Shown: positions 51,408 through 62,420, counted from the first letter of the stretch. The stretch is 64,000 nucleotides of DNA from Hydrocarboniphaga daqingensis (GCF_900129825.1 NZ_FQWZ01000006.1:145674-209673); one strand, 5' to 3'. Notes: a model not told the origin generated them from the letters alone. A program made the numbers and translations.

Positions 51408-53330
51408 ATGGGTTTGCTGAATAGTTTCCGGGAGCAGTACCTGAAGAACCGCGACGAGGAAATGTCGCTCGAAGAGTACTTGCTGCTGTGCAAAAACGAT
51501 CCGCTGGCCTATGCCACGCCTGCCGAGCGCATGCTGGCCGCCATCGGTGAGCCCGAGATCATCGACACGCGTAACGACACGCGCCTGTCGCGGCTGTTCT
51601 CCAATCGTGTGATCCGGCGCTATCCGGCGTTCCGCGAGTTCTACGGCATGGAGGAAGTGATCGCGCAGGTCGTGGCCTTCTTCAAACACGCCGCGCAGGG
51701 ACTCGAAGAACGCAAGCAGGTGCTGTACTTGCTCGGTCCGGTCGGCGGCGGCAAATCGTCGATCGCCGAGCGCCTCAAGTCGCTGATGGAGGCCTATCCG
51801 ATCTATGCGATCAAGGGCTCGCCGATCAACGAATCCCCGCTGGGACTGTTCGTGCCCGACCGCGACGGGGCGATGCTGGAAGCCGAGTACGGCATTCCGC
51901 GGCGCGTGCTGTCCGGCATCGCCTCGCCGTGGGCGCTGAAGCGGCTCGAAGAATACGAAGGCGACATCAGTCGCTTCCGTGTCGTGCGACTGCAGCCGTC
52001 GGTGCTGCGTCAGTTGGCGATCGCCAAGACCGAGCCCGGCGACGAGAACAACCAGGACATCAGCTCGCTGGTCGGCAAGGTCGACATTCGTAAGCTGGAA
52101 CTGTTCAGCCAGGACGATCCTGACGCCTATAGCTACTCGGGCGGCTTGTGCCAGGCCAATCAGGGCCTGCTCGAATTCGTCGAGATGTTCAAGGCGCCGA
52201 TCAAGATGCTGCATCCGCTGCTGACGGCGACGCAGGAAGGCAACTTCAAGGGCACCGAAGGCTTTTCGGCGATCCCGTTCAACGGCGTGATCCTGGCGCA
52301 CAGCAACGAGAGCGAATGGCAGACCTTCCGCAACAACAAGCATAACGAGGCCTTCCTAGACCGCGTTTACATCGTCAAGGTGCCGTACTGCCTCCAGGTG
52401 TCGGAAGAAGTGCGCATCTACGGCAAGCTACTGAAGAACAGCTCGCTGGCGAACGCGCCCTGCGCGCCCGGCACGTTGGAAATGATGGCGCAGTTTTCGG
52501 TGCTGACACGCCTCAAGGAGCCGGAGAACTCCAGCATCTTCTCGAAGATGCGCGTCTACGACGGCGAAAGCCTGAAGGACACCGACCCGGCCGCGAAGAG
52601 CTACCAGGAATATCGCGACTACGCCGGCATCGACGAAGGCATGACCGGCATGTCGACGCGCTTTGCGTACAAGGTGCTGTCGGCGGTGTTCAACTACGAC
52701 CAGACCGAAGTCGCGGCCAATCCGGTGCACCTGATGTATGTGCTCGAGCAGCGCATTCTGCGCGAGCAGCTGCCGGACGAAACCCAGCGCCGCTACCTGG
52801 AGTTCATCAAGGGCTATCTGTCGGCGCGTTATGCCGAGTTCATCGGCAAAGAAATCCAGACCGCCTACCTGGAGTCGTATTCGGAGTACGGGCAGAACAT
52901 CTTCGACCGTTACGTGACCTTTGCCGACTACTGGATCCAGAACGAAGACTATCGCGACCCCGAAACCGGCGAGTCCTTCGACCGCGCCTCGCTGAATACC
53001 GAGCTGGAGAAGATCGAAAAGCCGGCCGGTATCGCCAATCCGAAGGACTTCCGCAACGAGATCGTCAACTTCGTGCTGCGCGCGCGTAGCCAGCACGGCG
53101 GCAAGAATCCGAAGTGGACCAGCTACGAAAAGCTGCGTGAGGTGATCGAGAAGAAGATGTTCTCGTCCACCGAAGAACTGCTGCCGGTGATCTCGTTCAA
53201 CGCCAAGGCCTCGGCCGAGGACAAGAAGAAGCACGAAAGCTTTGTCACGCGGATGGTGACCAAGGGCTATACCGAAAAGCAGGTGCGACTGCTCAGCGAG
53301 TGGTATCTGCGGGTGCGCAAGTCGGCGTAG
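51408..53330 (+). CDS. prkA: PrkA/YeaG-type AAA+ protein
   Basis: 640-residue AAA+ ATPase historically called a serine protein kinase; the Bacillus homologue has been reported to have protease activity. Walker A GPVGGGKSS (110-118, K116), Walker B/sensor region around FNGVILAHSNESEW, and a C-terminal PrkA domain (PEN-S-S/FSKMRVYDGE, then helices to the end). Start ATG 51408 follows a GTGGAGA site. First gene of prkA-yeaH-spoVR; in E. coli yeaG/yeaH are under sigma-S and nitrogen control and affect stress survival. Cytoplasmic; no membrane segment. Confidence 0.96.
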   Translation: MGLLNSFREQYLKNRDEEMSLEEYLLLCKNDPLAYATPAERMLAAIGEPEIIDTRNDTRLSRLFSNRVIRRYPAFREFYGMEEVIAQVVAFFKHAAQGLEERKQVLYLLGPVGGGKSSIAERLKSLMEAYPIYAIKGSPINESPLGLFVPDRDGAMLEAEYGIPRRVLSGIASPWALKRLEEYEGDISRFRVVRLQPSVLRQLAIAKTEPGDENNQDISSLVGKVDIRKLELFSQDDPDAYSYSGGLCQANQGLLEFVEMFKAPIKMLHPLLTATQEGNFKGTEGFSAIPFNGVILAHSNESEWQTFRNNKHNEAFLDRVYIVKVPYCLQVSEEVRIYGKLLKNSSLANAPCAPGTLEMMAQFSVLTRLKEPENSSIFSKMRVYDGESLKDTDPAAKSYQEYRDYAGIDEGMTGMSTRFAYKVLSAVFNYDQTEVAANPVHLMYVLEQRILREQLPDETQRRYLEFIKGYLSARYAEFIGKEIQTAYLESYSEYGQNIFDRYVTFADYWIQNEDYRDPETGESFDRASLNTELEKIEKPAGIANPKDFRNEIVNFVLRARSQHGGKNPKWTSYEKLREVIEKKMFSSTEELLPVISFNAKASAEDKKKHESFVTRMVTKGYTEKQVRLLSEWYLRVRKSA

Positions 53331-53368
53331 TCGTCATCACCACCGGGTCGTAGCGTCAGGAGAACACG

Positions 53369-54598
53369 ATGTCGATCGTCATCGATCGTCGCTTGAATGA
53401 TCGCAACAAGAGCGCCGTCAACCGCGAGCGTTTTCTGCGCCGCTACAAGGAGCAGATCCGCAAATCGGTCGGCGACCTGATATCGAAGCGTTCGATCACC
53501 GACATGGATCGCGGCGGCGACGTCAACATCCCGTCCAAGGACATCAGCGAGCCGACGTTCCACCATGGCAACGGCGGCGACCGCGAGATGGTGTTGCCGG
53601 GCAACCGCAAGTTCAATCGCGGTGACAAGCTCAAGCGGCCCGACGGCGGGGGTGGTGGCGGCAACGGCAGTGGCGACGGTGAAGGCGGCGGCGACGATTC
53701 CAGTGACGACTTCGTGTTTTCGCTGTCACGCGAAGAGTTCATGAATCTGTTCTTCGACGACCTGGAACTGCCGCACCTAATCCGCAATGCAATCGGCGAT
53801 GTCCGCGAGTTCAAGATGCAGCGCGCCGGCTATACGCCCAGCGGCGTACCGGCCAACCTGTCGGTGACACGCTCGCTGCGCCAGGCGATGGCGCGGCGCA
53901 TTGCAATCGGCGCCCCGCTGCGCCGCCAGATGCGCGAGCTGCAGGCGGCCGAGGTGCCGGCCGACGAGGAGATTGCCGAGCTACAGCGTCGGCTCGACCG
54001 GATTCCGTTCCTCGACGACTTCGATCTGCGCTACCGCCATCGCGTCAAGGTGCCGATGCCGATTTCGCGTGCGGTGATGTTCTGCTTGATGGACGTGTCG
54101 GCGTCGATGACCGAGCAGAAGAAGGATCTGGCCAAACGCTTCTTCACGCTGCTGTATCTGTTCCTGTCGCGCAAATACCAGCGGGTCGAGCTGGTGTTCA
54201 TCCGCCACACCGACAACGCGCAGGAAGTCGACGAACAGGGCTTCTTCCACGACCAGCAGAGCGGCGGCACCGTCGTGCTGTCGGCGCTCAAGCTGATGCA
54301 CGAGATCGCCGTAGCGCGTTATCCGTCCGACGCCTGGAACATCTACGGCGCGCAGGTTTCCGACGGCGATGCGTTCGGCGCCGACCCGGAAAAGAGCCGC
54401 GCGTTTCTGAACGAGCAGTTGCTGCCGCTGTCGCGTTACTTCGCCTACATCGAAGTACCCGACGACCCGATGCGTACCAGTCCTTTGTCCTACGCCTACC
54501 AGCGGATCGACAGCGACAAGTTCGCGATGTCGACCGTGGCCGGCAAGGGCGAGGTTTATCCGGTTCTTCGCGAGCTGTTCAAGAGAGAGGCCGCGTGA
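53369..54598 (+). CDS. yeaH: YeaH/DUF444 protein with intact VWA MIDAS
   Basis: 409-residue cytoplasmic protein, partner of PrkA. A positively charged N-terminus with a GGGGGGNGSGDGEGGG linker (93-108) precedes a von Willebrand A-like domain. The metal-ion-dependent adhesion site is complete: D242-V-S244-A-S246 (LMDVSASM), T301 (SGGTVVLSAL) and D332 (VSDGD). This makes it a likely AAA+ partner in the manner of MoxR/VWA pairs (inference). Starts 38 bp after prkA; its TGA overlaps a GTG start of spoVR by 4 bp. Confidence 0.95.
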   Translation: MSIVIDRRLNDRNKSAVNRERFLRRYKEQIRKSVGDLISKRSITDMDRGGDVNIPSKDISEPTFHHGNGGDREMVLPGNRKFNRGDKLKRPDGGGGGGNGSGDGEGGGDDSSDDFVFSLSREEFMNLFFDDLELPHLIRNAIGDVREFKMQRAGYTPSGVPANLSVTRSLRQAMARRIAIGAPLRRQMRELQAAEVPADEEIAELQRRLDRIPFLDDFDLRYRHRVKVPMPISRAVMFCLMDVSASMTEQKKDLAKRFFTLLYLFLSRKYQRVELVFIRHTDNAQEVDEQGFFHDQQSGGTVVLSALKLMHEIAVARYPSDAWNIYGAQVSDGDAFGADPEKSRAFLNEQLLPLSRYFAYIEVPDDPMRTSPLSYAYQRIDSDKFAMSTVAGKGEVYPVLRELFKREAA

Positions 54599-56112
54599 AC
54601 GCACTGCAACCCACCAGCGGCCCGCTGTCGACCGGCGCCGAATGGAACTTTGAACTGCTGGAAACCTACGACCACGCGATCGCCGACATCGCATTGAATG
54701 AGTACCACCTCGACATCTATCCCAACCAGATCGAGGTGATTGCCTCCGAGCAGATGCTCGACGCCTATGCCTCGCTTGGCTTGCCGATCGGCTATCCGCA
54801 CTGGAGTTACGGCAAGGAGTTCATCCGCAACGAACAGATGTATCGCAAGGGTCAGCGCGGGCTGGCCTACGAGATCGTCATCAACTCCAACCCCTGCATC
54901 GCCTATCTGATGGAGGAGAACAGCCTGCCGATGCAGGCGCTGGTGATCGCGCATGCCTGCTACGGGCATAACTCGTTCTTCAAGGGCAATTACCTGTTCA
55001 AGCAGTGGACCAACGCCGACGCGATCATCGACTACATGGTGTTTGCGCGTAACTTCGTGATGAAGTGCGAGGAGCGCTATGGTCATGGCGCAGTCGAGGA
55101 CGTGCTCGATTCCTGCCATGCGCTGATGAGTCACGGTGTCGACCGCTACCGCCAGCCCACACCGCTGTCGGCCGACGAAGAACGGCTGCGCCAGCGCGAA
55201 CGTGAGGACTACGCCTGGAAGCAATACGACGAGATCTGGCGCACGCTGCCCAGCCGTAACGCCGGCGCCGGCGACAAGCGCGGCAATGAACCGAACTATC
55301 CACCGGAGCCGCAGGAAAACCTGCTGTACTTCGTCGAGAAGCACGCACCCAAGCTCGAGCCCTGGCAGCGCGAGATCGTGCGCATCGTTCGCAAGATGGC
55401 GCAGTACTTTTATCCGCAGGGCCTGACCAAGGTCATGAACGAAGGCTGGGCCACGTTCTGGCACTACACCCTGCTGAATCGGCTCTACGACAAGGGCCAG
55501 GTCGACGACGGCTTCATGCTCGAAGTGCTGACGTCGCATACCAATGTCGTCACCCAGCGCGGCTTCGACCAGCGCGGCTACGGTGGCATCAATCCGTATG
55601 CGCTCGGCTTTGCGATGATGACCGACATCCGCCGTATCTGCGAAAACCCGACCGACGAAGACCGCGACTGGTTTCCGGACATCGCCGGCGGTGATTGGCT
55701 CAAGGTGCTCGACTTTGCGATGCGCAACTACAAGGACGAGTCCTTCATTGGCCAGTTCCTGTCGCCACGGCTGATTCGCGAATTCCACCTGTTCGCGATC
55801 GCCGATCACGCGCGCGACGAGCATTTGCTGGTCGACTCGATCCACAACGAGCAGGGTTATCGACGCGTGCGGCAACTGCTGTCGCAGCAGTACAACCGCG
55901 ACGGCTTGGTGCCCGACATCCAGGTTACCCGCTACGACCATCGCGGCGACCGCTCGCTGACGCTGACGCACCGGCGTCATCGCGGGCGCCCACTCGACGA
56001 CAGCGCCAGTGAGGTGATGAAGCATCTGGCGCGGCTGTGGGGCTTCACGGTCAGGCTGCAGACCCAGGACGACAGCGGCAAGGTCGTTGACCAGCAGGAG
56101 ACCCGGGCTTGA
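54595..56112 (+). CDS. spoVR: SpoVR family protein (YcgB)
   Basis: 505-residue soluble protein. Conserved SpoVR features: PHWSYGKEF near 68-76, ALVIAHACYGHNSFFKGNY, EGWATFWHY and the INPYALGFAMMTDI region; several His and Glu residues could bind metal, but no enzyme activity is established. In Bacillus SpoVR is a spore-cortex factor; in non-sporulating proteobacteria the prkA-yeaH-spoVR trio is conserved and tied to stationary-phase stress. Start GTG at 54595 overlaps the yeaH stop (GTGA). Probably the last gene of the operon. Confidence 0.94.
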   Translation: MNALQPTSGPLSTGAEWNFELLETYDHAIADIALNEYHLDIYPNQIEVIASEQMLDAYASLGLPIGYPHWSYGKEFIRNEQMYRKGQRGLAYEIVINSNPCIAYLMEENSLPMQALVIAHACYGHNSFFKGNYLFKQWTNADAIIDYMVFARNFVMKCEERYGHGAVEDVLDSCHALMSHGVDRYRQPTPLSADEERLRQREREDYAWKQYDEIWRTLPSRNAGAGDKRGNEPNYPPEPQENLLYFVEKHAPKLEPWQREIVRIVRKMAQYFYPQGLTKVMNEGWATFWHYTLLNRLYDKGQVDDGFMLEVLTSHTNVVTQRGFDQRGYGGINPYALGFAMMTDIRRICENPTDEDRDWFPDIAGGDWLKVLDFAMRNYKDESFIGQFLSPRLIREFHLFAIADHARDEHLLVDSIHNEQGYRRVRQLLSQQYNRDGLVPDIQVTRYDHRGDRSLTLTHRRHRGRPLDDSASEVMKHLARLWGFTVRLQTQDDSGKVVDQQETRA

Positions 56113-56262
56113 TTGGCCTGATTCAGCTCCATCGGGCCATCAATCGGGGGCATCCGAGGCTCTGACGACGCCGTCAGCTAGGTTCCGGCTCGAATATTGG
56201 TTACCGTTTGGCGTCGCGAGGCCGGGTGGGCCCGCATTCCACGTACATCAGGGAGAACCAAT

Positions 56263-57135
56263 ATGAAGATCCGTTCGATCGGCCGCGCCAGCGCGGTCGC
56301 CGCATGGCTCGTCGTCAGCATGGCCGCTGCACAGGATTCAGAGTCCAGCCTTAGCCGCCGCTGCATGACCGTCGAGCCCAACGCCACCCAGCGTCTGGAC
56401 ATCGACCGCAAGCTCGGTGACTTCCTGCAGGCGCGCGCGCAGCGTGGCGCCAGCCCCTATCGCGCAGCGGGCTCGGTGCTGGTTCCGGTCTATGTGCACG
56501 TGATCAACAACGGCAGCACGCTGGAGCAGGGCAACATTCCGCAGTCGCAGATCGATTCGCAGCTCAGCGTGCTGAACTCGGCCTATGCCGGCACGCCGTT
56601 CCAGTTCACGCTGGCGGCGGTCGACCGTACGACCAACGCCGACTGGTACACGATGTCGCCGGGTAGCGCGGCCGAGAAGGCGGCCAAGACGGCACTACGC
56701 AAAGGCGGCGCTGGTGCGCTGAACCTGTACACCGCCAATCCGGGCGGCGGCTTGCTTGGTTGGGCCACGTTCCCGAGCAGCTACAAGGCACAGCCTTCGC
56801 TCGACGGCGTGGTCGTGCTGTACAGCAGCGTGCCGGGTGGCGCGGCCGCGCCTTACGACGAAGGCGACACCGGCACTCACGAAGTGGGTCACTGGCTGGG
56901 TCTGTATCACACGTTCCAGGGCGGCTGCGGCCTCCAGGGCGACAGCGTCAGCGACACGCCTGCCGAACGTAGCCCTGCGTATGGCTGCCCGACCAGCCGC
57001 AACAGCTGCCCGTTCAAGGCCGGCGACGACCCCATCACCAACTTCATGGATTACGTCGACGATTCCTGCATGTTCCAGTTCACGCCGGCTCAGTCGACGC
57101 GGATGGACCAGATGCACCAGCAGTACCGCAGCTAA
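56263..57135 (+). CDS. secreted zinc metalloprotease, M43/pappalysin-like
   Basis: 290-residue exported protease with signal peptide (cleavage about residue 23, SMAAAQ). Zinc motif [11 protein letters not shown] with H206, E207, H210 and H216 and a Met-turn at M262 ([11 protein letters not shown]) define a metzincin of the M43 type; the cysteines at 34, 222, 242, 249 and 269 probably form disulfides. ATG 56263 follows GGGAGAA. It lies 150 bp after spoVR with no terminator recognised between, and is followed by a strong one. Secreted nutritional protease is the likely role. Confidence 0.87.
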   Translation: MKIRSIGRASAVAAWLVVSMAAAQDSESSLSRRCMTVEPNATQRLDIDRKLGDFLQARAQRGASPYRAAGSVLVPVYVHVINNGSTLEQGNIPQSQIDSQLSVLNSAYAGTPFQFTLAAVDRTTNADWYTMSPGSAAEKAAKTALRKGGAGALNLYTANPGGGLLGWATFPSSYKAQPSLDGVVVLYSSVPGGAAAPYDEGDTGTHEVGHWLGLYHTFQGGCGLQGDSVSDTPAERSPAYGCPTSRNSCPFKAGDDPITNFMDYVDDSCMFQFTPAQSTRMDQMHQQYRS

Positions 57136-57157
57136 GCTCGCGTCCGCTGGATTAGCC

Positions 57158-57193
57158 AATAAAAAGCCGGCCCGAGGGCCGGCTTTTTATTGG
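57158..57193. terminator. bidirectional intrinsic terminator between the metalloprotease and cysS
   Basis: AATAAAAAGCCGGCCC-GA-GGGCCGGCTTTTTATT, an almost perfect 16-bp palindrome with GC core and T/A-tracts on both strands, between convergent genes. Confidence 0.95.
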
Positions 57194-57201
57194 GCGCTGG
57201 C

Positions 57202-58575
57202 TTATGCGTAACGCCAGCGGGTGCCTTGGGCGCTGTCTTCGATGATCACGCCCTGCGCGGCGAGTTCGTCGCGAATCCGGTCGGACTCGGCCCATTGCCG
57301 CGCCTTGCGGGCGGCGCTGCGAGCCTCCAGCTGCTGCTCGATCTGCTCGGCACTGAGCGCCGAGCCGGCCGGCTGCTGCGAGAACCAGGCGATCGGGTCC
57401 TGCTGCAGGATGCCGAGCAGCGCGCCGGCATCGAGCAGCTGTGCCTTGAGCCGTGCCTTGTCGTCGACGCTCTGCGCCTTGTTGGCGCTGCGCACCAACT
57501 CAAACAGCTCGGCCAGCGCCATCGGCGTGTTCAGGTCGTCTTCGAGCGCGGCGACGAAGGCATCGGGCGCCGTGACGCCCGTCGCCGGCACGACGTCGGC
57601 CAGATCACGCAGCGCACCGTACAGGCGATCGAGCTTCTTGCGCGCATCGCTGGCCACTTCGTCGGTCCAGTCCAGCGGCTGACGGTAATGGCCGGTCAGC
57701 AGTACCAGGCGGATCACTTCGCCCGGCAGCGTCTTGAGCAGGTCGCGCACCAGCAGCACGTTGCCCAGCGACTTGCTCATCTTTTCGTGGTTGACGTTGA
57801 CGAAGCCGTTGTGCAGCCAATAACGGGCGTACGTCGCGCCGCCATGCGCGCAGACGCTCTGCGCGATCTCGTTCTCGTGATGCGGAAAGATCAGATCGTG
57901 TCCGCCACCATGGATGTCGATGCTGTCGCCGAGCACGGCTTCGGACATCGCCGAGCACTCGATATGCCAGCCCGGCCGGCCGCGGCCCCAGGGCGAAGCC
58001 CAGCCCGGCTGATCGTCACTGGACGGCTTCCACAGCACGAAGTCGCCCGCGTGACGCTTGTACGGCGCCACTTCGACGCGAGCGCCGGCCATCAGCGACT
58101 GCTCGTCACGCTTCGAAAGCCGGCCGTAGTCGGCAAAGCTCAGCGTGTGAAACAGCACATGGCCTTCGGCTGCATAAGCGTGACCGCTGCCGATCAGCCG
58201 CTCGATCATCGAAATGATCTGCGGTATGTGCTCGGTGACCTTGGGCTCGGCGTCGGTCGGCGCCACGCCCAGCGACGCCAGGTCTTCGTGATACGCAGCG
58301 GCATAGCGGCTGGTGATCACGCCGATGTCGACGCCTTCGCGCGCGGCGGCGGCGTTGATCTTGTCGTCGATGTCGGTGATGTTGCGGGCGTAGACCACGC
58401 TCGGATACCGCCGCCGCAGCACCCGCGCCAGCGTGTCGAACACCACCGGCGGGCGGTAGTTGCCGATGTGGGCGAACGAATAGACGGTCGGCCCGCAGAC
58501 GTACATCGTCACCCGGTTCGGGTCCAGCGGAACAAAAGCTTCCTTCTGCCCGGTCAGCGTGTTGTGGAATTGCAT
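57202..58575 (-). CDS. cysS: cysteinyl-tRNA synthetase
   Basis: Class I aminoacyl-tRNA synthetase (457 residues). [18 protein letters not shown] is the N-terminal HIGH-type motif with the zinc Cys, [14 protein letters not shown] and [19 protein letters not shown] carry further zinc ligands, and MSKSLGN is the KMSKS motif. A truncated anticodon helix follows. Single gene, divergent from the transglutaminase-TPR lipoprotein across 102 bp. Confidence 0.98.
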   Translation of the reverse strand: MQFHNTLTGQKEAFVPLDPNRVTMYVCGPTVYSFAHIGNYRPPVVFDTLARVLRRRYPSVVYARNITDIDDKINAAAAREGVDIGVITSRYAAAYHEDLASLGVAPTDAEPKVTEHIPQIISMIERLIGSGHAYAAEGHVLFHTLSFADYGRLSKRDEQSLMAGARVEVAPYKRHAGDFVLWKPSSDDQPGWASPWGRGRPGWHIECSAMSEAVLGDSIDIHGGGHDLIFPHHENEIAQSVCAHGGATYARYWLHNGFVNVNHEKMSKSLGNVLLVRDLLKTLPGEVIRLVLLTGHYRQPLDWTDEVASDARKKLDRLYGALRDLADVVPATGVTAPDAFVAALEDDLNTPMALAELFELVRSANKAQSVDDKARLKAQLLDAGALLGILQQDPIAWFSQQPAGSALSAEQIEQQLEARSAARKARQWAESDRIRDELAAQGVIIEDSAQGTRWRYA

Positions 58576-58677
58576 GGAAGGCGGCGGTACCCGAAAGAGG
58601 GCGCAAGGATAGCCGGCAAGCCCGAACGCCGGTAGCGGCGCTATGCTGCGGCTCCGTCGCCTGCGCCGGAGCGCGCC

Positions 58678-59868
58678 ATGCCGATCCGTGTCCTGTTGCG
58701 GGATTTGTCATCGCGCTGCGCGAGGCCGCTGAGCGGGCTGATCTGCTTGCTGCTCGCCGGCTGTGCCGGCATGCCGAGCAGTCAGCCGCTGACCCGCGCC
58801 GAACGGGATTGGGTGCTGCAAGGCGCAGGCTTGATCGAACCCCGCCGCGTTGACGACCTGCCGACACCGGCCTCGCTGCTGGCCGTCAGCGAGCCGATGC
58901 GCGCGTTTGCACAGCGCAGCGTCGCCGGCATCAGCGGCACCAGCGCGCGGCTCGACGCGCTGACCCGCGCCATGAACGGCGACGACGGCCTGGGGCTGCG
59001 CTACGACGCGCTGGCAACGCTGAGCGCCGAGCAGGCTTTCATCCAGCGTCGTGCCAACTGCCTGAGCTACACGATGCTGCTGGTCGCACTCGGCCGCGAA
59101 GTCGGTATCGATGTCCGCTTCAACGAAGTCGACGTGCCGCCGATCTGGGATCTGCGCGATGAAACCCGCGACGGCTTCCTGATGTATCGGCACATCAATG
59201 CCCGCGTCGAATCGTCGGTAACGCGCTTCTTGATCGTCGACGTCACGCCGCAGGAATACGACGGTAACTTCCCGCAGCGCGTGATCAGCGACCGTCAGGC
59301 GCTGGCCCAGTACTACAACAACCGCGCGATCGAACGTCTCGGCGACGGCAGTCCGGAGGCGGCGCTGCCCTATGCGTTGCGCGGGCTGTCGCTGGACGAG
59401 GAGCCGGCCTACCTGTGGACCAACCTCGCCCACTTGTATCTGCGCCTGGGACAGCCGGCTGCGGCCGAAGCCGCCGTGCGCCGCGGGCTGCAACTGGATC
59501 CCGCCGACAGCAGCGCCTACGGCACCGTGGCCAGCGTCTACGATGCGCTGAAGCAGCCGAGTGCGGCAGCGCGATTCCGGCGTGCCGCCGAGCGGGCACA
59601 GCAGCGGAATCCGTACTACCACTACCAGCTGGCACGGCAATCACTGGAGCGTGGCGACGACTTGCTTGCGTATCAGCAGATGCGCCGCGCGATGAAGCTC
59701 GACGCGCACGACCACCGCTTCTTCTTCCTGATGGGCGTGATCCTGGCGCGGCTCGACCAGATGGACCTGGCACGCAGCAGCATCGAAGTCGCGATCCAGC
59801 TCAGCAGCGATCCGCAGCAGCAATCGCGCTATCGCAACAAGCTGCAGCGGCTGCGACCCTTGAGCTAG
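58678..59868 (+). CDS. lipoprotein with transglutaminase-like domain and TPR repeats
   Basis: 396-residue exported lipoprotein (LLLAGC, Cys29). Residues about 75-200 resemble a transglutaminase/papain-like domain with a plausible triad C128 ([20 protein letters not shown]), H172 (MYRHINARV) and D188 (FLIVDVTP). From about 210 to the end come tetratricopeptide repeats ([38 protein letters not shown]). Such enzyme-plus-TPR lipoproteins are known in gammaproteobacteria without an assigned function; peptidoglycan or protein processing is only a guess. Confidence 0.8.
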   Translation: MPIRVLLRDLSSRCARPLSGLICLLLAGCAGMPSSQPLTRAERDWVLQGAGLIEPRRVDDLPTPASLLAVSEPMRAFAQRSVAGISGTSARLDALTRAMNGDDGLGLRYDALATLSAEQAFIQRRANCLSYTMLLVALGREVGIDVRFNEVDVPPIWDLRDETRDGFLMYRHINARVESSVTRFLIVDVTPQEYDGNFPQRVISDRQALAQYYNNRAIERLGDGSPEAALPYALRGLSLDEEPAYLWTNLAHLYLRLGQPAAAEAAVRRGLQLDPADSSAYGTVASVYDALKQPSAAARFRRAAERAQQRNPYYHYQLARQSLERGDDLLAYQQMRRAMKLDAHDHRFFFLMGVILARLDQMDLARSSIEVAIQLSSDPQQQSRYRNKLQRLRPLS

Positions 59869-59889
59869 CGGTCGCAGCTGACGGCGCGC

Positions 59890-61590
59890 TTATTCGCCGC
59901 CGTCGGTCACGGCGCCGCGATCGGCACCGCTGACCAGCCGCGCGAACTTGCCGAGCACGCCGCGGGTGTAGCGCGGCGCCGGCTGCTTCCACGCGGCGCG
60001 GCGAGTCGCCAACACATCGTCGCTGACATTGATCTGGATCAGCTGCTGATGCGCATCGATCGTGATCGAATCGCCTTCCTCGACCAGCGCGATCGGACCG
60101 CCGACATAGGCTTCGGGCGCGACATGGCCAACGACCATGCCCCAGGTGCCGCCGGAGAACCGACCGTCGGTGATGAAGCCGGTGCTCTCGCCCAAGCCGC
60201 GACCGATGATCGCCGAAGTCGGCGCCAGCATTTCCGGCATGCCGGGGCCGCCCTTGGGGCCGATGTAGCGGATCACCAGCACGTCGCCGGGACGGATCTT
60301 GTCGGCCATGATCGCGTCCATCGCTTCCTGCTCGGAATTGAACACGCGTGCCGGGCCGGTGATGCTCGGATTCTTCAGGCCCGTGATCTTGGCGACGGCG
60401 CCATTGGGCGCCAGGTTGCCCTTCAGGATCGCCAGATGGCCCTTGGCGTACAGCGGCTTGTCGAACGGACGGATCACGTCCTGATCGGCGCGCGGCTCAG
60501 CCGGCACGTTTTCCAGCTCCTGCGCCATCGTCTTGCCGGTGATGGTCATGCAGCTGCCATCGATCAAGCCGTGAACCAGCAACATCTTCAGCACCTGCGG
60601 CACGCCGCCGGCCTTGTGGAAGTCGACCGCCACGTACTGGCCTGACGGCTTGAGATTGCACAGCACCGGCGTGCGCAGACGCACGCGCTCAAAGTCTTCG
60701 AGCTTCCACTCGACGCCGGCAGCGTGGGCGATCGCCAGGAAGTGCAGCACTGCATTGGTGCTGCCGCCGGTGGCCATCACCAGCGCCACGGCGTTTTCGA
60801 TGCTGGCGCGCGTGATGATGTCGCGCGGGCGCAGGTTGTTGCGGATCGCGTCGACCAGCACGCGCGCCGAATGCGCGACCGAATCGGCTTTCTCCGGGTC
60901 CGGATTGGCCATCTGCGAGCTGCCCATCAGGCTCATGCCCAAGGCTTCGAACGCGCTCGACATCGTATTGGCGGTGTACATGCCGCCACAGGCGCCGAAA
61001 CTCGGGCAGGCGTTCTTTTCGATGCCTTCGAAGTCTTCCTGGCTCATGTTGCCGGCAGCGAACGCGCCGACCGCCTCGAACGAGGAAACGATGGTCAGAT
61101 CCTGGCCCTTCCACTTGCCCGGCTTGATCGTGCCGCCGTAGCAGAACAAGCCCGGCACGTTCATCCGCGCCAGCGAAATCATCACGCCCGGCATGTTCTT
61201 GTCGCAGCCGCCGATTGCCAGCACGCCGTCGAGGAACTGGCTCTGGGTCGACACTTCGATCGAGTCGGCGATGACCTCGCGCGACACCAGCGAGTACTTC
61301 ATGCCCTCGGTGCCCATCGAGATACCGTCGGTGACGGTCGGGAAGCCGAACGTCTGCGGCATCGCGCCGGCGGCCTTGAGCGCCGCCGAGGCCCGGTTCG
61401 CCAGCGGATCGAGGCCGGCGTTGCACGGGTTCATCGTCGAATGGCCGTTGGCGACGCCGACGATCGGCTTATCGAAATCGCCATCACCGAATCCGACGGC
61501 GCGCAGCATCGCGCGGTTGGGACTGCGGGCGACGCCGGCGGTGATCGTGTGGCTGCGGCGGTTCGGACGGGGGTCGACGGGCTCGGACAT
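59890..61590 (-). CDS. ilvD: dihydroxy-acid dehydratase
   Basis: Iron-sulfur lyase of valine, isoleucine and pantothenate synthesis. 566 residues, with cluster cysteines C56 (NPCNAGL), C129 (GCDKNMPG) and C201 (GACGGMY), and the [15 protein letters not shown] signature. This short IlvD class tends to have a [2Fe-2S] cluster. ATG 61590 ([10 protein letters not shown]). No other ilv gene is nearby; the cysH gene upstream is co-directional, 85 bp away. Confidence 0.96.
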   Translation of the reverse strand: MSEPVDPRPNRRSHTITAGVARSPNRAMLRAVGFGDGDFDKPIVGVANGHSTMNPCNAGLDPLANRASAALKAAGAMPQTFGFPTVTDGISMGTEGMKYSLVSREVIADSIEVSTQSQFLDGVLAIGGCDKNMPGVMISLARMNVPGLFCYGGTIKPGKWKGQDLTIVSSFEAVGAFAAGNMSQEDFEGIEKNACPSFGACGGMYTANTMSSAFEALGMSLMGSSQMANPDPEKADSVAHSARVLVDAIRNNLRPRDIITRASIENAVALVMATGGSTNAVLHFLAIAHAAGVEWKLEDFERVRLRTPVLCNLKPSGQYVAVDFHKAGGVPQVLKMLLVHGLIDGSCMTITGKTMAQELENVPAEPRADQDVIRPFDKPLYAKGHLAILKGNLAPNGAVAKITGLKNPSITGPARVFNSEQEAMDAIMADKIRPGDVLVIRYIGPKGGPGMPEMLAPTSAIIGRGLGESTGFITDGRFSGGTWGMVVGHVAPEAYVGGPIALVEEGDSITIDAHQQLIQINVSDDVLATRRAAWKQPAPRYTRGVLGKFARLVSGADRGAVTDGGE

Positions 61591-61675
61591 GGCAATTCCT
61601 TAGCTGATAGGCCTGCGGGACGGCGCGGAGAATACACCAAGCCCGGCGCTGATCCGCGGCAAGGGCGCGCTGCGC

Positions 61676-62314
61676 TTAATGCGCCAGATGCAGTCCGCAC
61701 TCCCGGTGCTCGTCGACCTTGGTCGGGTCGAAATAGTCGAAGTTGTTCGGCAAGTCGTGACGCTTCAGGTATTCGTGCAGCTGACGGGCAGTCCAGCCCA
61801 GCAGCGGCGCCACCTTGATCAAGCCATCGGCGCTACGCGACACCGGCTGCATCCGCGCACGCTCGGCCGTTTCCTCGGCACGAATCCCGGTAATCCAGAC
61901 CTTGGGCGCCATTTCGGCCAGCGCGCGTTCGAACGGCTCGATCTTCACTTCGCGACTGAACGCCTCATGTCGAGGATCGCCGGGCTCGGGCACCGGCCCT
62001 TCAACCGCCTCGCGGTGCGCTCGCGAGCGGCGCGGATGGACGATCTGCAGATTCAGCGCCAGTCGCAGCGCCAGGGCCTCGGCGTAGCGATAGGTTTCGG
62101 GCGTGTTGTAGCCGGTATCCATCCACAGCACCGGCATGTCCGGGCGCCGCTGCGTGACCATGTGCAGCAGCACGCCCGAAAACGGGCTGAAGCTGGTGGT
62201 CACCAACGCCGGGCCGGGCTGCGACACGGCCCATTCGATCAGACCGGCGGCGTCCTGCCCCGGATGCGGATCGGTCGCGTCGGTTATCGTCGGTTGCGCA
62301 TCATCGCGTGTCAC
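61676..62314 (-). CDS. cysH: phosphoadenylyl-sulfate reductase
   Basis: Reduces PAPS to sulfite with thioredoxin in sulfate assimilation. 212 residues from a GTG start at 62314 preceded by GGAAG. TTSFSPFSGVLLHMV is the PP-loop like P-motif (SPFSGVLL), IRAEETAERARM the R-loop, and the catalytic Cys206 is in the C-terminal ECGLHLAH. The paired Cys-Cys [4Fe-4S] motif of APS reductases is absent, so it uses PAPS. Divergent from the sensor gene. Confidence 0.93.
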   Translation of the reverse strand: MTRDDAQPTITDATDPHPGQDAAGLIEWAVSQPGPALVTTSFSPFSGVLLHMVTQRRPDMPVLWMDTGYNTPETYRYAEALALRLALNLQIVHPRRSRAHREAVEGPVPEPGDPRHEAFSREVKIEPFERALAEMAPKVWITGIRAEETAERARMQPVSRSADGLIKVAPLLGWTARQLHEYLKRHDLPNNFDYFDPTKVDEHRECGLHLAH

Positions 62315-62420
62315 GGGGCTTCCTTTCGCCAGCCGTCAGGGCTGCGGATAATGCATACAACATGGGCACGCTCCCCTTCCGTTCAATGTCATTGCCGAAG
62401 CCGGCCGGTTTGCACCGGCC

